Shown: positions 42,028-50,525 of the stretch, piece after piece
How the letters are laid out: each line of letters starts with the position of its first letter
Numbering within the stretch: position 1 is the first letter of the stretch
NCBI GenBank assembly: GCA_016713585.1
Contig: JADJOV010000027.1
Location: 310,001-374,000 of the forward strand
DNA from: Bdellovibrionales bacterium
GTDB taxonomy: Bacteria > Bdellovibrionota > Bdellovibrionia > Bdellovibrionales > Bdellovibrionaceae
DNA length: 64,000 nucleotides
Direction of reading: 5' to 3'
Program-made: the position numbers and the translations under genes
Notes under the pieces: model-generated
What the model was told of the DNA's origin: nothing
Seen by the model: only the letters and a program-made list of their open reading frames with translations
Database searches by the model: none

Positions 42028-42455
42028 CAAGTTCATTAAAGAAGTCTTTTAGGACAATAGTCACAAATCATCCTGTAATTGGCCAGCCTTCGGCCGGCCA
42101 GTTACAAAATCATTCAATCTCTTATTCGATCTCTTCATTCCCGCCGGACCTCAAGAACTCCTTATAGAGATTGTTAAAAAATTCAGGGTATCGTTTCGAC
42201 GACACAACATCTATAATTGAATTCCCCCACACAGGGGCTCGTTGTTAAGGCCGGGAAAATTTTCCCGTTTGGGGCAATAGTCCATATTTTCTCTGGATGA
42301 ATATTTTGTCTTCCAATTGTGAATTTGAGAAGATCCTACTCCTTAAAGGCCGTACGCATTTCTACTCAAGACCCTTGGTACACTTATTGAAATGTTGAAG
42401 AATTAGTTGAAGAACTAGTTGAGGCACGAAGAAGTCTATTGAGTGGGAGTTTAAA
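42028..42455. other. Intergenic region after the Gly-rich lipoprotein
   Basis: About 430 bases. It holds the hairpin at 42075-42105 and a stretch GGGAAAATTTTCCC near 42254 that is nearly palindromic. No ORF with family features. Confidence 0.5.
42075..42105. terminator. Hairpin, probable terminator
   Basis: GTAATTGGCC-A-GCC-TTC-GGC-C-GGCCAGTTAC folds into a stem of about 13 pairs. The inner part is nearly the same as the molybdenum operon terminator at 18655. No long T-run follows on the plus strand (TTACAAAATC), so termination is inferred from stem identity and position, about 50 bases after the lipoprotein gene. Confidence 0.6.
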
Positions 42456-43476
42456 ATGATCAAAGCCATGTTTCTTTTTCTTAGCTTGCTGGTAGACACA
42501 TCATTACTGTGTTTTGCAAATCCAACTGTTCCATCGCCAGGGGACGTCAGGACGGCGAATTTGTGGGCGGGACACGTCAAAATCGGGATAACATCTACCG
42601 ACACTCTCCCCTGTGGAAATGATATTCGAGCACCAAATTCAGATTTCCCCTTCGTCTACGATGATCGAATTCGAGGTCGAATTAATCAGGTTAGAATCTG
42701 TTTGGAAGTATGGATGCGGGGTGTGACAGATGTGGGTCCAACAGTGGATCTGAGTTTGATCAATGTGGAAGTGATTTATCAGATGAATGGAAAGAGGGTT
42801 TCAAAAAATTGACCCCAGGAGACCTAGTTGGCAACAATCAAATTTTTGTTTGGGAGCTGAATAGCACCATGGATCCTTTTTAGCAAATTCTGGCTTGGGA
42901 AGCATTATGTATGGACTTTTACCTGATTCGAAAACAGTCCTTTGGGAAGACTCTGAATGGGTCTTGGCCTCTGTTCCTCTTGACTTTTTCTTTACTGTAA
43001 ACGGAAATCCCCTAGTCTCCCCCACTTTGGGACATTTTGTTCTTGATTTTATTGGCCAGTCCCGAAAAACCCATATTGTTCAGGGACCAATTCCCAAAGT
43101 TCTTGAAGTTGAAATTGCCTGCCAGTCTGGTCTTGTCGTTGGCACAACGGCAAAGGGTTTTGTGATTGAGATATTTAATCCTGAAAGGGGAAACAATTTG
43201 ATAAAAATTCTTTCTGCATTGAATCGATTTCAAGGAACTGTCATTAGAAATATTGACGAACTAGCTCCTTCAGTGGCCTTGCCGTTTTTCTTGAGAGGTC
43301 CAAGAAATGAGGACGGAAGCTATTTGTTTCAAGTTGGCCCCATGACATCCATGGCGAAGGTGAAAGTCGATGGGAAAAACACAACCCTCGAAATTAGTAC
43401 TGGTTTGCTCCCTGAAACCCAATCGGTTGAATGGAGTCACTCCTTCGATCGCTGCGAACCGACGGAGCGGATCTAA
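42456..43476 (+). CDS. Exported protein of unknown function (two frameshifts)
   Basis: About 340 residues. Signal peptide MIKAMFLFLSLLVDTSLLCFA-NP. Not recognised; beta-rich (ITSTDTLPCGND, LEVWMRGVTDVGPTVDLS, VGPMTSMAKVKVDGK). One A is missing near 42806 and one base near 42872. Repaired text reads KKLTPGDLVGNNQIFVWELN and then FLANSGLGSIMYG. It ends just before the group II intron. Confidence 0.7.
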
Positions 43477-43585
43477 GGCGCTGTCTCAGTGAAGGGGCAG
43501 CTCCCTATATGATCTTACCTTCGAAAAACGGACAGGTGGTTAGTGATCGGGTAGACCCAGCCATTACTGACTGGATCCCACCACA

Positions 43586-43618
43586 GAACCGTGCTGGCAG
43601 ATTTCCCGCACACGGCTC
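43586..43618 (-). ncRNA. Group II intron domain V
   Basis: Minus strand GAGCCGTGTGCGGGA / AATCTGCCAGCACGGTTC. It forms the 34-nt domain V hairpin with the AGC-type catalytic strand near the base (GAGC) and the paired GGTTC. It sits 18 bases after the intron-protein stop, as expected. Confidence 0.88.
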
Positions 43619-44289
43619 TTCAGAAAAGAGGATATTTACAACCTGGCGAATGTGCTTAAATCTTGGTACTGGATCTTGATTTTAGGAAACACCAGTGGGT
43701 GTTTGTCTAAAATTTCTTTGTACCTGTCCCAAGTGACTCGGCCATTTTGACTTCGTCGAGTGAGACTGTGCCTCCAATCCCAGCGAACTTGCTGAGAGAA
43801 CGAGTGGAGTTTCTGTCCATTACCGGCAATCCCATAGTAGTTAAAGTGACCCCTCAAACTAGAGTTGAGGATCTGAACTTGTTCTGCTATGGGGGCGGTG
43901 TTGAATTTGTAGAAATCTTGGCCTTGATCGCTGCTTTCGCACGACCATATCGCAAAGAATCCGTTACAAATACAGTCTTGCCGCCTGTTCCACTTCGATT
44001 CTTGGCTCGGTAAATTGTAAATCCAAGAAACGTCATTCGTCGACGCTTATGGGTTTCAGACTGACTCTGTAACCCAAGGTGCGTTTGATGAGTCTTCTTT
44101 TCAGAGATGCTGAGGCCAAACTGAGCAAGCCTTGCCATGAGCAAGGTTTGCATTGTTGTGACATCTGAGGCTTTGTTGAAGAATAGAGCGAAGTCGTCTG
44201 CATAACGCACCAGATTTGCTCGTCCATTAAACTGTTGTTTAATTTTCTTCTCAAACCATAGGTCCAGCACATAGTGAAGATAGATATTC

Positions 44290-44326
44290 GCAAGCAAGGG
44301 AGAAACTACTCCCTAAACACAATGGA
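44290..44326. other. Left attachment site of the recombinase element
   Basis: Chromosomal half GCAAGGGAGAA (reverse transcriptase codons), core AC at 44305-44306, then the element arm of 20 bases. Together with the right site it defines attP as arm-AC-arm with exact dyad symmetry. Confidence 0.85.
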
Positions 44327-46206
44327 CAACTTTTCGTTGTCAATCAAGCTATCCTTTGGTAATCACAGGCTTTATTCCAACGGGCGCAAGTACGCCAATT
44401 GCAGTTGGCAGCCGCCGTCCATGAATGGACCAGCCTTGTTCACACAAGGAAGTTCAGCATGTCAAAAACATTAAAGAGGCTATGGACGGTTCGTATCGAA
44501 GGCCTCTACAAAAGCGATCGAGACGAAAGACTCACCAAAGCATTCGAAATCATTCTCCCAGAAATTCAAAGAACAACACAAAAATCAGAGGTAAAAACCC
44601 ATGAACAAAACCACAGCGATCTACGCCAGGGTCTCAAGCGACAAGCAAGCCCAAGAAGGAACTATTGAATCACAAATTTCAAGTCTTCGAGAACATTGTG
44701 TCAGTCAAGGATACCAGATTGAAGAAGATCTTGTTTTTACTGACAATGGCGTCAGTGGCACAACTCTTGTGCGCCCAGGGCTTGATGCTCTCAGAGACAA
44801 GGCCGTTGCCGGTGAAGTCAATCAGATTTTAATTCTATGTCCAGATCGCTTAGCCAGAAAGTATGCTCACCAATTGATTCTGGTAGAAGAGTTTAAAAAA
44901 CTGGGTGTTGAGATTAACTTTGCAAACCGAACAATTTCAACTTCACCCGAAGATCGTTACTTTTCAAATTCAAGGAGTTATATCCGAATTTGAGAGAGAA
45001 AAATAATCGAGCGAAGTCGTCGAGGTAAACTTTATAAAGCCAAAGCTGGCAAAGTTTCAGTTTTATCTGGCGCGCCTTATGGGTATGTCTATATCTCTGC
45101 TACCGAATCCGAAGAGTGTCGTTACGAAATTCATCCTGAAGAGGCAACCGTCGTCAAAAGAATTTTTCATCGCTATATTTATGATCGAAAAAGCATTGGG
45201 GCAATTGCTAGAGAACTCACGACAGAAGGCATTCCCAGTCGACACAATGTGGGTCACTGGGAGCGTTCAGTGATTTGGCTCATGTTGAAAAATCCTGCCT
45301 ACTGCGGAAAGGCAGCCTATCGAAAGACTCAAGTTGTCGAAAGGCTCAGGCCCACTAAATTAGCTCGGGACAATGGCTTCATCCAAAGAAACCAAAATCA
45401 AGTACTCGGGATCGTGACCCGAAAGACTGGATCATTATTGCTGTTCCCCAGATAGTCAGTGAGGAGGATTTTGAAAAAGCAAAAGCGCAGCTTCAAGAAA
45501 ATAAAAAGTTATCGCCGCGAAATAATAAACGTTATGAGTACCTCCTAAGCGGTCTTCTTCGTTGCAAAGAATGCGGCTATTCAATCTATGGTAAGCCCGC
45601 TTCAAACTCCAAATACAAAAGGCTCTATTACCGCTGCATGGGTCAAGACGGCCACAGATGGTCCACAGGACGCGTTTGTTCATCTCATCCAGTTAGAGTT
45701 GAGGTTTTAGATGAGCTTGTCTGGCAGCAAGTCCAAACCCTCATTGAACAACCCGAAATCGTCGTTAAAGAATATACTCGGCGAATGGACGCTAAGAAAA
45801 AAGAAGACTCAAATTATGAAACACTTCTTAGCAAGAAGAAAAAAGAAATCCGCATGCAAGAGCAGCAAAAGGAAAGATTGCTTGATCTTTACCAAGTCGG
45901 CACGTTAAATTTAGCTGAAGTCGAAGAGCGGTTGAAAACTCTTCGATTGCGAATTACAAAACTGAATAACGAATGCCCTTTTGAATCAAGAGGGAAAAAC
46001 AAAAGCAACAGTGTCTGCAGCTTGTTGAACAGTTCGAGGATTTTAAGAAAAGATGAATTTAAACCTACCAAATTTGAAGTTCGAAGCAAAAACGCAACTT
46101 GTTCGTCTTTTGGTCAGCGAGGTCGTTGTTGATGTCAAAAATCAAGATGTTAACGTTAAACACGTGGTGCCGGTTCAGAAAAATGTTCCATTGTGTTTAG
46201 GGAGTA
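44305..46206 (+). mobile_element. Integrated serine-recombinase mini-element (1,902 bp)
   Basis: Left end TACTCCCTAAACACAATGGA (44307-44326) and right end TCCATTGTGTTTAGGGAGTA (46187-46206) are perfect 20-base inverted repeats. Both are bordered on the outside by an AC dinucleotide (44305-44306 and 46207-46208; GT on the minus strand). Joining the outer flanks at that dinucleotide restores the reverse-transcriptase codons QGGSVSPLL. This is the structure left by a serine integrase: one copy of the 2-bp core on each side. The element contains only the recombinase and a small ORF. Confidence 0.88.
44459..44668 (+). CDS. Small ORF preceding the recombinase
   Basis: About 69 residues from ATG 44459: MSKTLKRLWTVRIEGLYKS then a charged helical region, overlapping the recombinase start in another frame. 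Frame errors may affect its end. A small partner or control protein is possible. No family recognised. Confidence 0.45.
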   Translation: MSKTLKRLWTVRIEGLYKSDRDERLTKAFEIILPEIQRTTQKSEVKTHEQNHSDLRQGLKRQASPRRNY

Positions 46207-46265
46207 ACCGAACCTCCTTGCGGAGTTCCTTTCCTCGCCAACCTGCAATTGTCCATTTTCCATGA
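44601..46265 (+). CDS. Large serine recombinase/integrase (several frameshifts)
   Basis: About 550 residues. N-terminal resolvase domain with the nucleophile Ser about residue 12 (IYARVSSDKQ), VSGTTLVRPGLDAL and LCPDRLARKY. The recombinase domain follows (GAPYGYVYI, RRIFHRYI-type helix, LKNPAYCGKAAYRKT). Next come a zinc ribbon (LLRCKECGYS...YYRC...VCSSHPVR) and a coiled coil (YETLLSKKKKEIRMQEQQKERLL). Indels break it near 44960, 45000, 45400 and 45990. Its last codons cross the right attachment site and end at 46265 inside the intron gene. It should cut and rejoin the two att sites. Confidence 0.9.
46187..46223. other. Right attachment site of the recombinase element
   Basis: Element arm (46187-46206), core AC at 46207-46208, then chromosomal half CGAACCTCCTTGCGG. 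The empty target reconstructs as GCAAGGGAGAA-AC-CGAACCTCCTTGC, itself an imperfect dyad (CAAGG...CCTTG) centred near the core. Confidence 0.85.
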
Positions 46266-47383
46266 CACCGGCACTCAGCCAAGCCTCGATCAGTTTGAGC
46301 ACTCGCTCGTCTCCGATCCGAAGTCTCAAGAATTTCTTAAGCCATTCATGGCTTAAGCTTCCAAAGAAATCCTGAATATCCACCTCGAGAACATATTCAG
46401 CCTTCCTGCGGTAGAGAATCTCATTGATCGTAGCTGAGGCATGATGGCAGCTTAATCCTGGCCGAAATCCGAAGGACGACTTGAGGAAGTCCTGTTCGTA
46501 AATCTCGTTCAGAATTCTGCTCATCGCTGCTTGAATAGCCCGGTCAATGACCGCAGGGATACCAAGAGGACGCTTCTTTCCGTCAGCCTTTGGGATATAC
46601 ACCTTCTCACAGCTGGTGCTTCGTAGCGACCCTCATGGATTTGCCTCAGGATTGGCGGAAGAAGCCAAGAGAGATTCTCTCTGGCCTGCTCGACCGTCAT
46701 TCCATCTATACCGACGGCACTGGATTTTGGAATCTTATATAAACACTCCTCAACCAGCTCGTAGGTCAAATGATGAAGCAAACTGCTAAATTGCTCTTTT
46801 GGATACTTCCTGGCTCTTGCTGCAATAGCTGTCGCCGAGAGACCGGGTCTTGTTTAAATCCGACATCGTGTTCGGATGTATTCCCCACCTCAGAGTGTGG
46901 CCCCTGTTTCTTCACTTTCAACTTCTCCTTTCTGCGCACACCCTTTGCTCCCCGGTCATTACTCGGTTCACCGCTACTATGATGTCGTCTGAATTCCTGT
47001 GACTTCTCATCTCGGCTTCTCGCTTTGGAGACTTCTGGCTTCGTGCCAGTAAACCACAGGACCTCCCACGTTTATGAAAGTGCCTTTATGAACATGCCGG
47101 AGCCTGCGCCCCGGTAGCTAGAGATAAGCTCGCCCCGTAGCGCTCATCCAGTTTTCGTCTTCTCCACCTTATCTAATGGATCGACAGCTACAAGTTATTC
47201 CCTTTCGGGGTTTACGCCCATTCATCTCACCGATTCGGCCTGTTCATTCAACGATCTTCCGCTCTAATGAGTCGGTTTACCCTTCCCACCAGGAAGACGT
47301 CTTCACCTTGATTAGCTAGATTTTAAGGTTGTGACATTTACATTTCACACGCTCCTTTCACACTTTGCGTGGCGCACTATAGG

Positions 47384-47990
47384 AAGTATAAAGCACCTCC
47401 TCTGGGGAATGCTGAAGATCAAGGTTTTGCTGCATCAGAAGGATAAAAATGGAGTCTTGTATGATCGTATCTATTCTCCACTCCAACAAAAGCCAAAGAG
47501 ACTTCGACACATCATGTACAGAGATCCACTAACCCGGAAGATCTTCCATTTCATAACCTCTGACTTTAAATCCGGGGCAATGGTCATAGCTGGAATCTAT
47601 AAGCGCAGATGGGCCATGGAACACCTGTTCAGATGGCTCAAGGGAGATTTGAACGTTCGAAGGCTTCCGACGAAAAAAAAACCCGAACTCGATCAAGACT
47701 CAACTTGCCACCGCGGTCTTGGTCCAACTTCTACTGCAGCTAAAAAAGATCCTCGATCAATTTAAAGGAAGACTATGGGAGCTCCTGCGTGCCATCCGAA
47801 CCGAGCTAAATCACAAAATCCTTACAGATTGCGGGGCACCGCCAGGATGTCGTTGGAGTAACCCTCCATACAAGGCGTTTATGACCTGAATTGATTCGAA
47901 ATTTTCCGCTCAGGCCTGGAATCGAACTTTCCGCAGAATTGACCAGGCGTCCTATATAATTGAGTTCGCTAGCGCAGGTGCTTTATACTT
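47384..47990 (+). mobile_element. Internally deleted IS4-type element
   Basis: Bounded by AAGTATAAAGCACCT (47384-47398) and its exact complement AGGTGCTTTATACTT (47976-47990). It keeps only the C-terminal part of a transposase. About two thirds of a normal IS4-type element is missing from the 5' side, so it cannot move by itself. It sits beside the 5' end of the group II intron. Confidence 0.7.
47400..47889 (+). pseudogene. IS4-family transposase, C-terminal fragment
   Basis: IAGIYKRRWAMEHLFRWLKGDLNVRRLP is the YREK-type region with the last catalytic Glu. Upstream YRDPLTRKIFHFITSDFKSGA also fits IS4. A frameshift in the A-run near 47685 separates the tail LATAVLVQLLLQLKKILDQF, which ends at 47889. 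The DDE Asp residues of the N-terminal part are absent. Confidence 0.82.
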
Positions 47991-47997
47991 CTTATCC
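47928..47997 (+). repeat. IS right-end repeat, copy A
   Basis: TTTCCGCAGAATTGACCAGG-CGTCCTATATAATTGAG then a GCAGGTGCTTTATACTTCTTATCC tail. It forms the right end of the IS4 remnant, and two more copies lie at 48951 and 49839 in the same orientation. Confidence 0.8.
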
Positions 47998-48055
47998 TCA
48001 TCCCCTAACTATTTTGGCATTAGAATTGCTTCATTCATTTTAAGAGGTTGATTAT

Positions 48056-48766
48056 ATGAAGCTGATTATCCTAATTCTTGTTTTGGTAAGAATTTTAGTC
48101 ATAACCCCCCAAGCTAGGGCTTTGTCTTGCCGCGATCTAGTGGCTGGGACGATATTTGAGCTGCCGATCACTCAAAGGTCTCAAACGATCACCAAATTAG
48201 TCGGAAAGTTTTGGAAAGCCTCAGAATATCGAACTCTTGCACCTCAAGAAGCTGAAAGACTCGCAGCGCTCGCTCGATCTGGAAATCTTACGGACCAAGC
48301 CATCACCGATATTTTTCTTAAGGAGTATCGTCAATTTGGCCAACTCAAAATCTACGTCCCACTCATCGAATTCATTGAAGGAATAAAATTGCGTGTAGAG
48401 GGCGTCATCGCCATTAAACCACCCAGCGAGGTCATAAATGCTCGAAGACCAGAAACGCTCGCGCTCATCTTGGAAGACCCATTTATTGGGTACGTTACCG
48501 TTCGCTATTTTGACAAGAATTGGAGTGCTCAATACTCGGTCCCTTTAAGTGAATTAAAATGGCCGGTGGCTACTTATCGAGGCTACCAGTCAGGTCAGAC
48601 CGTTGTTCTTAATAGATCAAACAGATATGGAGAAAATACTGCACGCATAATTCATGTGTATGAAGACGGGACTGCTGTAGTAAGTCCTCTGGGTTTCTTT
48701 GATGTGGGTACTTATCGTGACTACATTATCATACACACCCAAGATTTCAGAGGATTGAAACCTTAG
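48056..48766 (+). CDS. Exported protein of unknown function, 236 residues
   Basis: Signal peptide MKLIILILVLVRILVITPQARA-LS. Not recognised. Helical first half (LAPQEAERLAALARSG), beta-rich second half (ARIIHVYEDGTAVVSPLG). AAGAGG precedes the ATG by about nine bases. It lies between two IS right-end repeats. Confidence 0.75.
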   Translation: MKLIILILVLVRILVITPQARALSCRDLVAGTIFELPITQRSQTITKLVGKFWKASEYRTLAPQEAERLAALARSGNLTDQAITDIFLKEYRQFGQLKIYVPLIEFIEGIKLRVEGVIAIKPPSEVINARRPETLALILEDPFIGYVTVRYFDKNWSAQYSVPLSELKWPVATYRGYQSGQTVVLNRSNRYGENTARIIHVYEDGTAVVSPLGFFDVGTYRDYIIIHTQDFRGLKP

Positions 48767-49152
48767 TTGGCAGAAGAGTAACTACGCCCTTAAATGATTG
48801 CCATCAAAATGGCACATTTACCTGCGCCGAGGCAATAGAACACCAAGGGATGCTCACGGGCCCGAGATAACACATAGATTTTTTATCGTGGCTCACTTGG
48901 CATATCAAAAAAGGATTTACCTGTGCTTTGAGAAATGGAAACCAACCCTAACCAGGCGTCCTATATAATTGAGTTTGCTAGAGGAGATGCTTTATACTTC
49001 TTATCCCCACATGTTTAGCCATTTGACCCATTGCTTGCCTTGAGGAATAGGAAATCTTCAAAGACTGAATAGTCTGAAAGATGAAAGTACGCCAATGAAA
49101 TTTCTTCTCTTTCTCTGCGAGATTTGCCAAGGCCTTTGCTTACTAAATTTCC
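48767..49152. other. Spacer with IS right-end repeat
   Basis: About 385 bases. Apart from the repeat at 48951-49006 no coding or RNA feature is seen. Confidence 0.5.
48951..49006 (+). repeat. IS right-end repeat, copy B
   Basis: ACCAGGCGTCCTATATAATT-GAGTTTGCTAG then GATGCTTTATACTTCTTATCC. It matches copy A with a few changes and lacks the TTCCGCAGAATTG lead. No transposase is next to it, so it is a solo end. Confidence 0.8.
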
Positions 49153-49473
49153 ATGGCTAGATCAGTGACTTCTACCTTTTCAATTGTGAGCATACTTTTG
49201 ACACTCATGGGACCAATTGTGGCTCAGGCGTGTTTCCAGCCACCTTTGCTATCAGTCTACGAGTCAAATCAGGGACCTATGTATCAAGAGTTCGTCGGCA
49301 CCGTGATCCGGTGGACCCCGACCGATGAAGTTGTCGTTCTCACGGTGGCCCATGGAGTTGTAGCCGCAAAAAGTATTTTTGGACGTTGTGGCAACGGACA
49401 AATTTATAAATTTGATATCATCAAGGTTGATGAAGACCTAGATATAGCCGCTTTAAGGCCGCCTGGGCCTTAA
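49153..49473 (+). pseudogene. Trypsin-like serine protease, truncated
   Basis: 106 residues. Signal peptide up to about residue 27. VVVLTVAHGVVAA carries the catalytic His motif (TAAH-type) and DEDLDIAALR the catalytic Asp. The Ser (GDSGG) part is absent: the frame stops in a perfect hairpin at 49447-49479, immediately before an IS91-like fragment. Loss of the C-terminal half through an insertion or rearrangement is likely. Confidence 0.72.
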
Positions 49474-49479
49474 AGCGGC
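49447..49479. repeat. Perfect 14-bp stem with 5-base loop
   Basis: GCCGCTTTAAGGCC, loop GCCTG, GGCCTTAAAGCGGC. It ends the truncated protease ORF and abuts the transposase fragment. It may be a rearrangement scar, a transposon end or a transcription-stop hairpin (no T-run follows). Confidence 0.8.
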
Positions 49480-49482
49480 AAA

Positions 49483-49650
49483 ATGGCAGCCATCTCCGCA
49501 ATCACTGATCCCGAGGTGATCCAAAAAATACTCGAACATCTGAAACTTCCCATAAGTTCACCGAAAATCCACTCAAGCCGAGGACCTCCACAACAGCATT
49601 GCAAAGGCTCTGGAGACGACTTCATCCAAGCCTTCCCTGATTATGATTAG
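49483..49650 (+). pseudogene. IS91-like transposase, C-terminal fragment
   Basis: 55 residues: MAAISAITDPEVIQKILEHL then KLPISSPKIHSSRGPPQ. This matches the usual end of IS91/ISCR-type (Y2) transposases (CG-x-M-x-x-I-a-x-ITDP-x-V-I-x-KIL-x-HL). The zinc-finger Cys and catalytic Tyr part are missing. It is the tail of an element lost to rearrangement. Confidence 0.65.
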
Positions 49651-49838
49651 ATCAAGACACACGACTCATGAGCTTTCTTGGAACCCTCAGATTCGAAATC
49701 CACGAGTCGACAGGACTCCTATACAAAAAAACAAATCCAATGAGAGAAAATCGAGATAAAATCTCATATGCAGTCCATCAATCTAAAAAGCATCATCAAA
49801 AACTCAAAAAAATTGAGCAGAATCAACTGGAAACTAAC

Positions 49839-49905
49839 TTCCCGCAGAATTGACCAGGCGTCATATATAATTAAGTTCCCTAGAGCAGGTGCTTTATAAT
49901 TCCTA
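49839..49905 (+). repeat. IS right-end repeat, copy C
   Basis: TTCCCGCAGAATTGACCAGG-CGTCATATATAATTAAG then GCAGGTGCTTTATAATTCCTATTC. More diverged than copy B at the 3' end, but it keeps the CCGCAGAATTGACC lead shared with copy A. It ends next to the lipB stop. Confidence 0.78.
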
Positions 49906-49906
49906 T

Positions 49907-50516
49907 TCACCGACAGACTTCCTGAACCTGGCTGCCCCAATGAGTCCCCCAGGCCTCAAAAAACACTTCCAGATCCAACGGGTCAGCCAAATGATTCTGC
50001 AATCGATCAAGAGATTGCCCACTGATCCCACGGGCGTAGATTCTTAAACAGAGAAAGATCATTTCCAATGTTTATGGAGAGTCCATACATGCTCACGCCC
50101 TGAACGATCTTTAGGCCACAAAAGCAATCTTACCTATTTTTGTGTAAAGTCCTGGGTTCCCCGTAGAATCACATTTAGTCTCTAGACCAAATTCTAACAA
50201 GGTCTTTTGGGTGGTTTTGAGGAGCGCCTCAACATATAAACGAACGCCCCAGTTTCTCTTTCGCAAATTCAAAATTGGATAGATCACTAACTGCCCCGGC
50301 GAGTGGAGTGTTGCTAAGCCACCCCTGGCGCATTGATGGACAGGCAAGACCGAACTTAAAACTTCACTGCTCTGAGCTCTGCGCCCCAAAGTAATTATGG
50401 CCGGATGTTCGCCACCAAGCACGACCTCTTCATCCCCACAAAAACCCCTGACAAATCTTATGTTGCATTTGTTCGAGCTCAGCAAACCCTTGGGATCCCC
50501 ACCAATGAAACTTCAT
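49907..50516 (-). CDS. lipB: Octanoyltransferase LipB (three frameshifts)
   Basis: Moves octanoyl from ACP to lipoyl domains. Repaired from ATG 50516: MKFHWWGSQGFAELEQMQ, VLGGEHPAIITLGRR, ARGGLATLHSPGQLVIYPI (RGGxxTxHGPGQ-like, with Ser for Gly), KIAFVGLKI and RPCGISGQSL, with the catalytic Cys restored. Breaks lie near 50435, 50113 and 50022. Length about 205, normal. It ends at 49907, touching repeat copy C. Confidence 0.9.
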
Positions 50517-50525
50517 CGACTTCGA

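Larger units (their letters stand above)
43636..46921 (-). pseudogene. Group II intron reverse transcriptase/maturase, interrupted
   Basis: TTG 46921 with AAGGAG. First part to 46207: AIAARARKYPKEQFSSLLHHL, GIDGMTVEQA, KADGKKRPLGIPAVIDRAIQ, FGFRPGLSCHHA, VLEVDIQDFFGSL and EGTPQGGSV. After the 1.9-kb insertion it resumes at 44304: SPLLANIYLHYVLD, LVRYADDFALFF (catalytic YADD) and the maturase RGHFNYYGIAGNGQKL, ending at 43636. Several extra indels are present. The protein cannot be made in one piece while the insertion is present, but precise excision would restore QGGSVSPLLANIYL. Confidence 0.9.
43500..47320 (-). mobile_element. Group II intron (minus strand), split by a serine-recombinase element
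   Basis: Limits are approximate. On the minus strand the 5' part (about 47320-46930) has conserved-looking structured RNA (AGAGCGGAAGATCGTTG, GGGCGTAAACCCCGAAAGGG), then the intron protein, then domain V at 43618-43586 and a stem fitting domain VI (43585 to about 43530). Without the 1.9-kb insertion the intron is about 1.9 kb, a normal size. The exact splice points were not found: no clear GUGYG start was pinned. Confidence 0.8.

Noticed and set aside
44311..46214. Alternative recombination core CC/GG in the intron gene
   Set aside because: It would make the ends of the element asymmetric. The AC/GT core gives exact dyad symmetry and restores QGGSVSPLL.
47941..47965. Strong promoter TTGACC...TATAAT in the IS repeat
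   Set aside because: The two boxes are only about 8-10 bases apart, far below the 17-base spacing of a sigma-70 promoter.
47928..49905. CRISPR-like array from the three repeats
   Set aside because: Spacing is about 950 bases, copies diverge, and one forms the end of an IS4 remnant.
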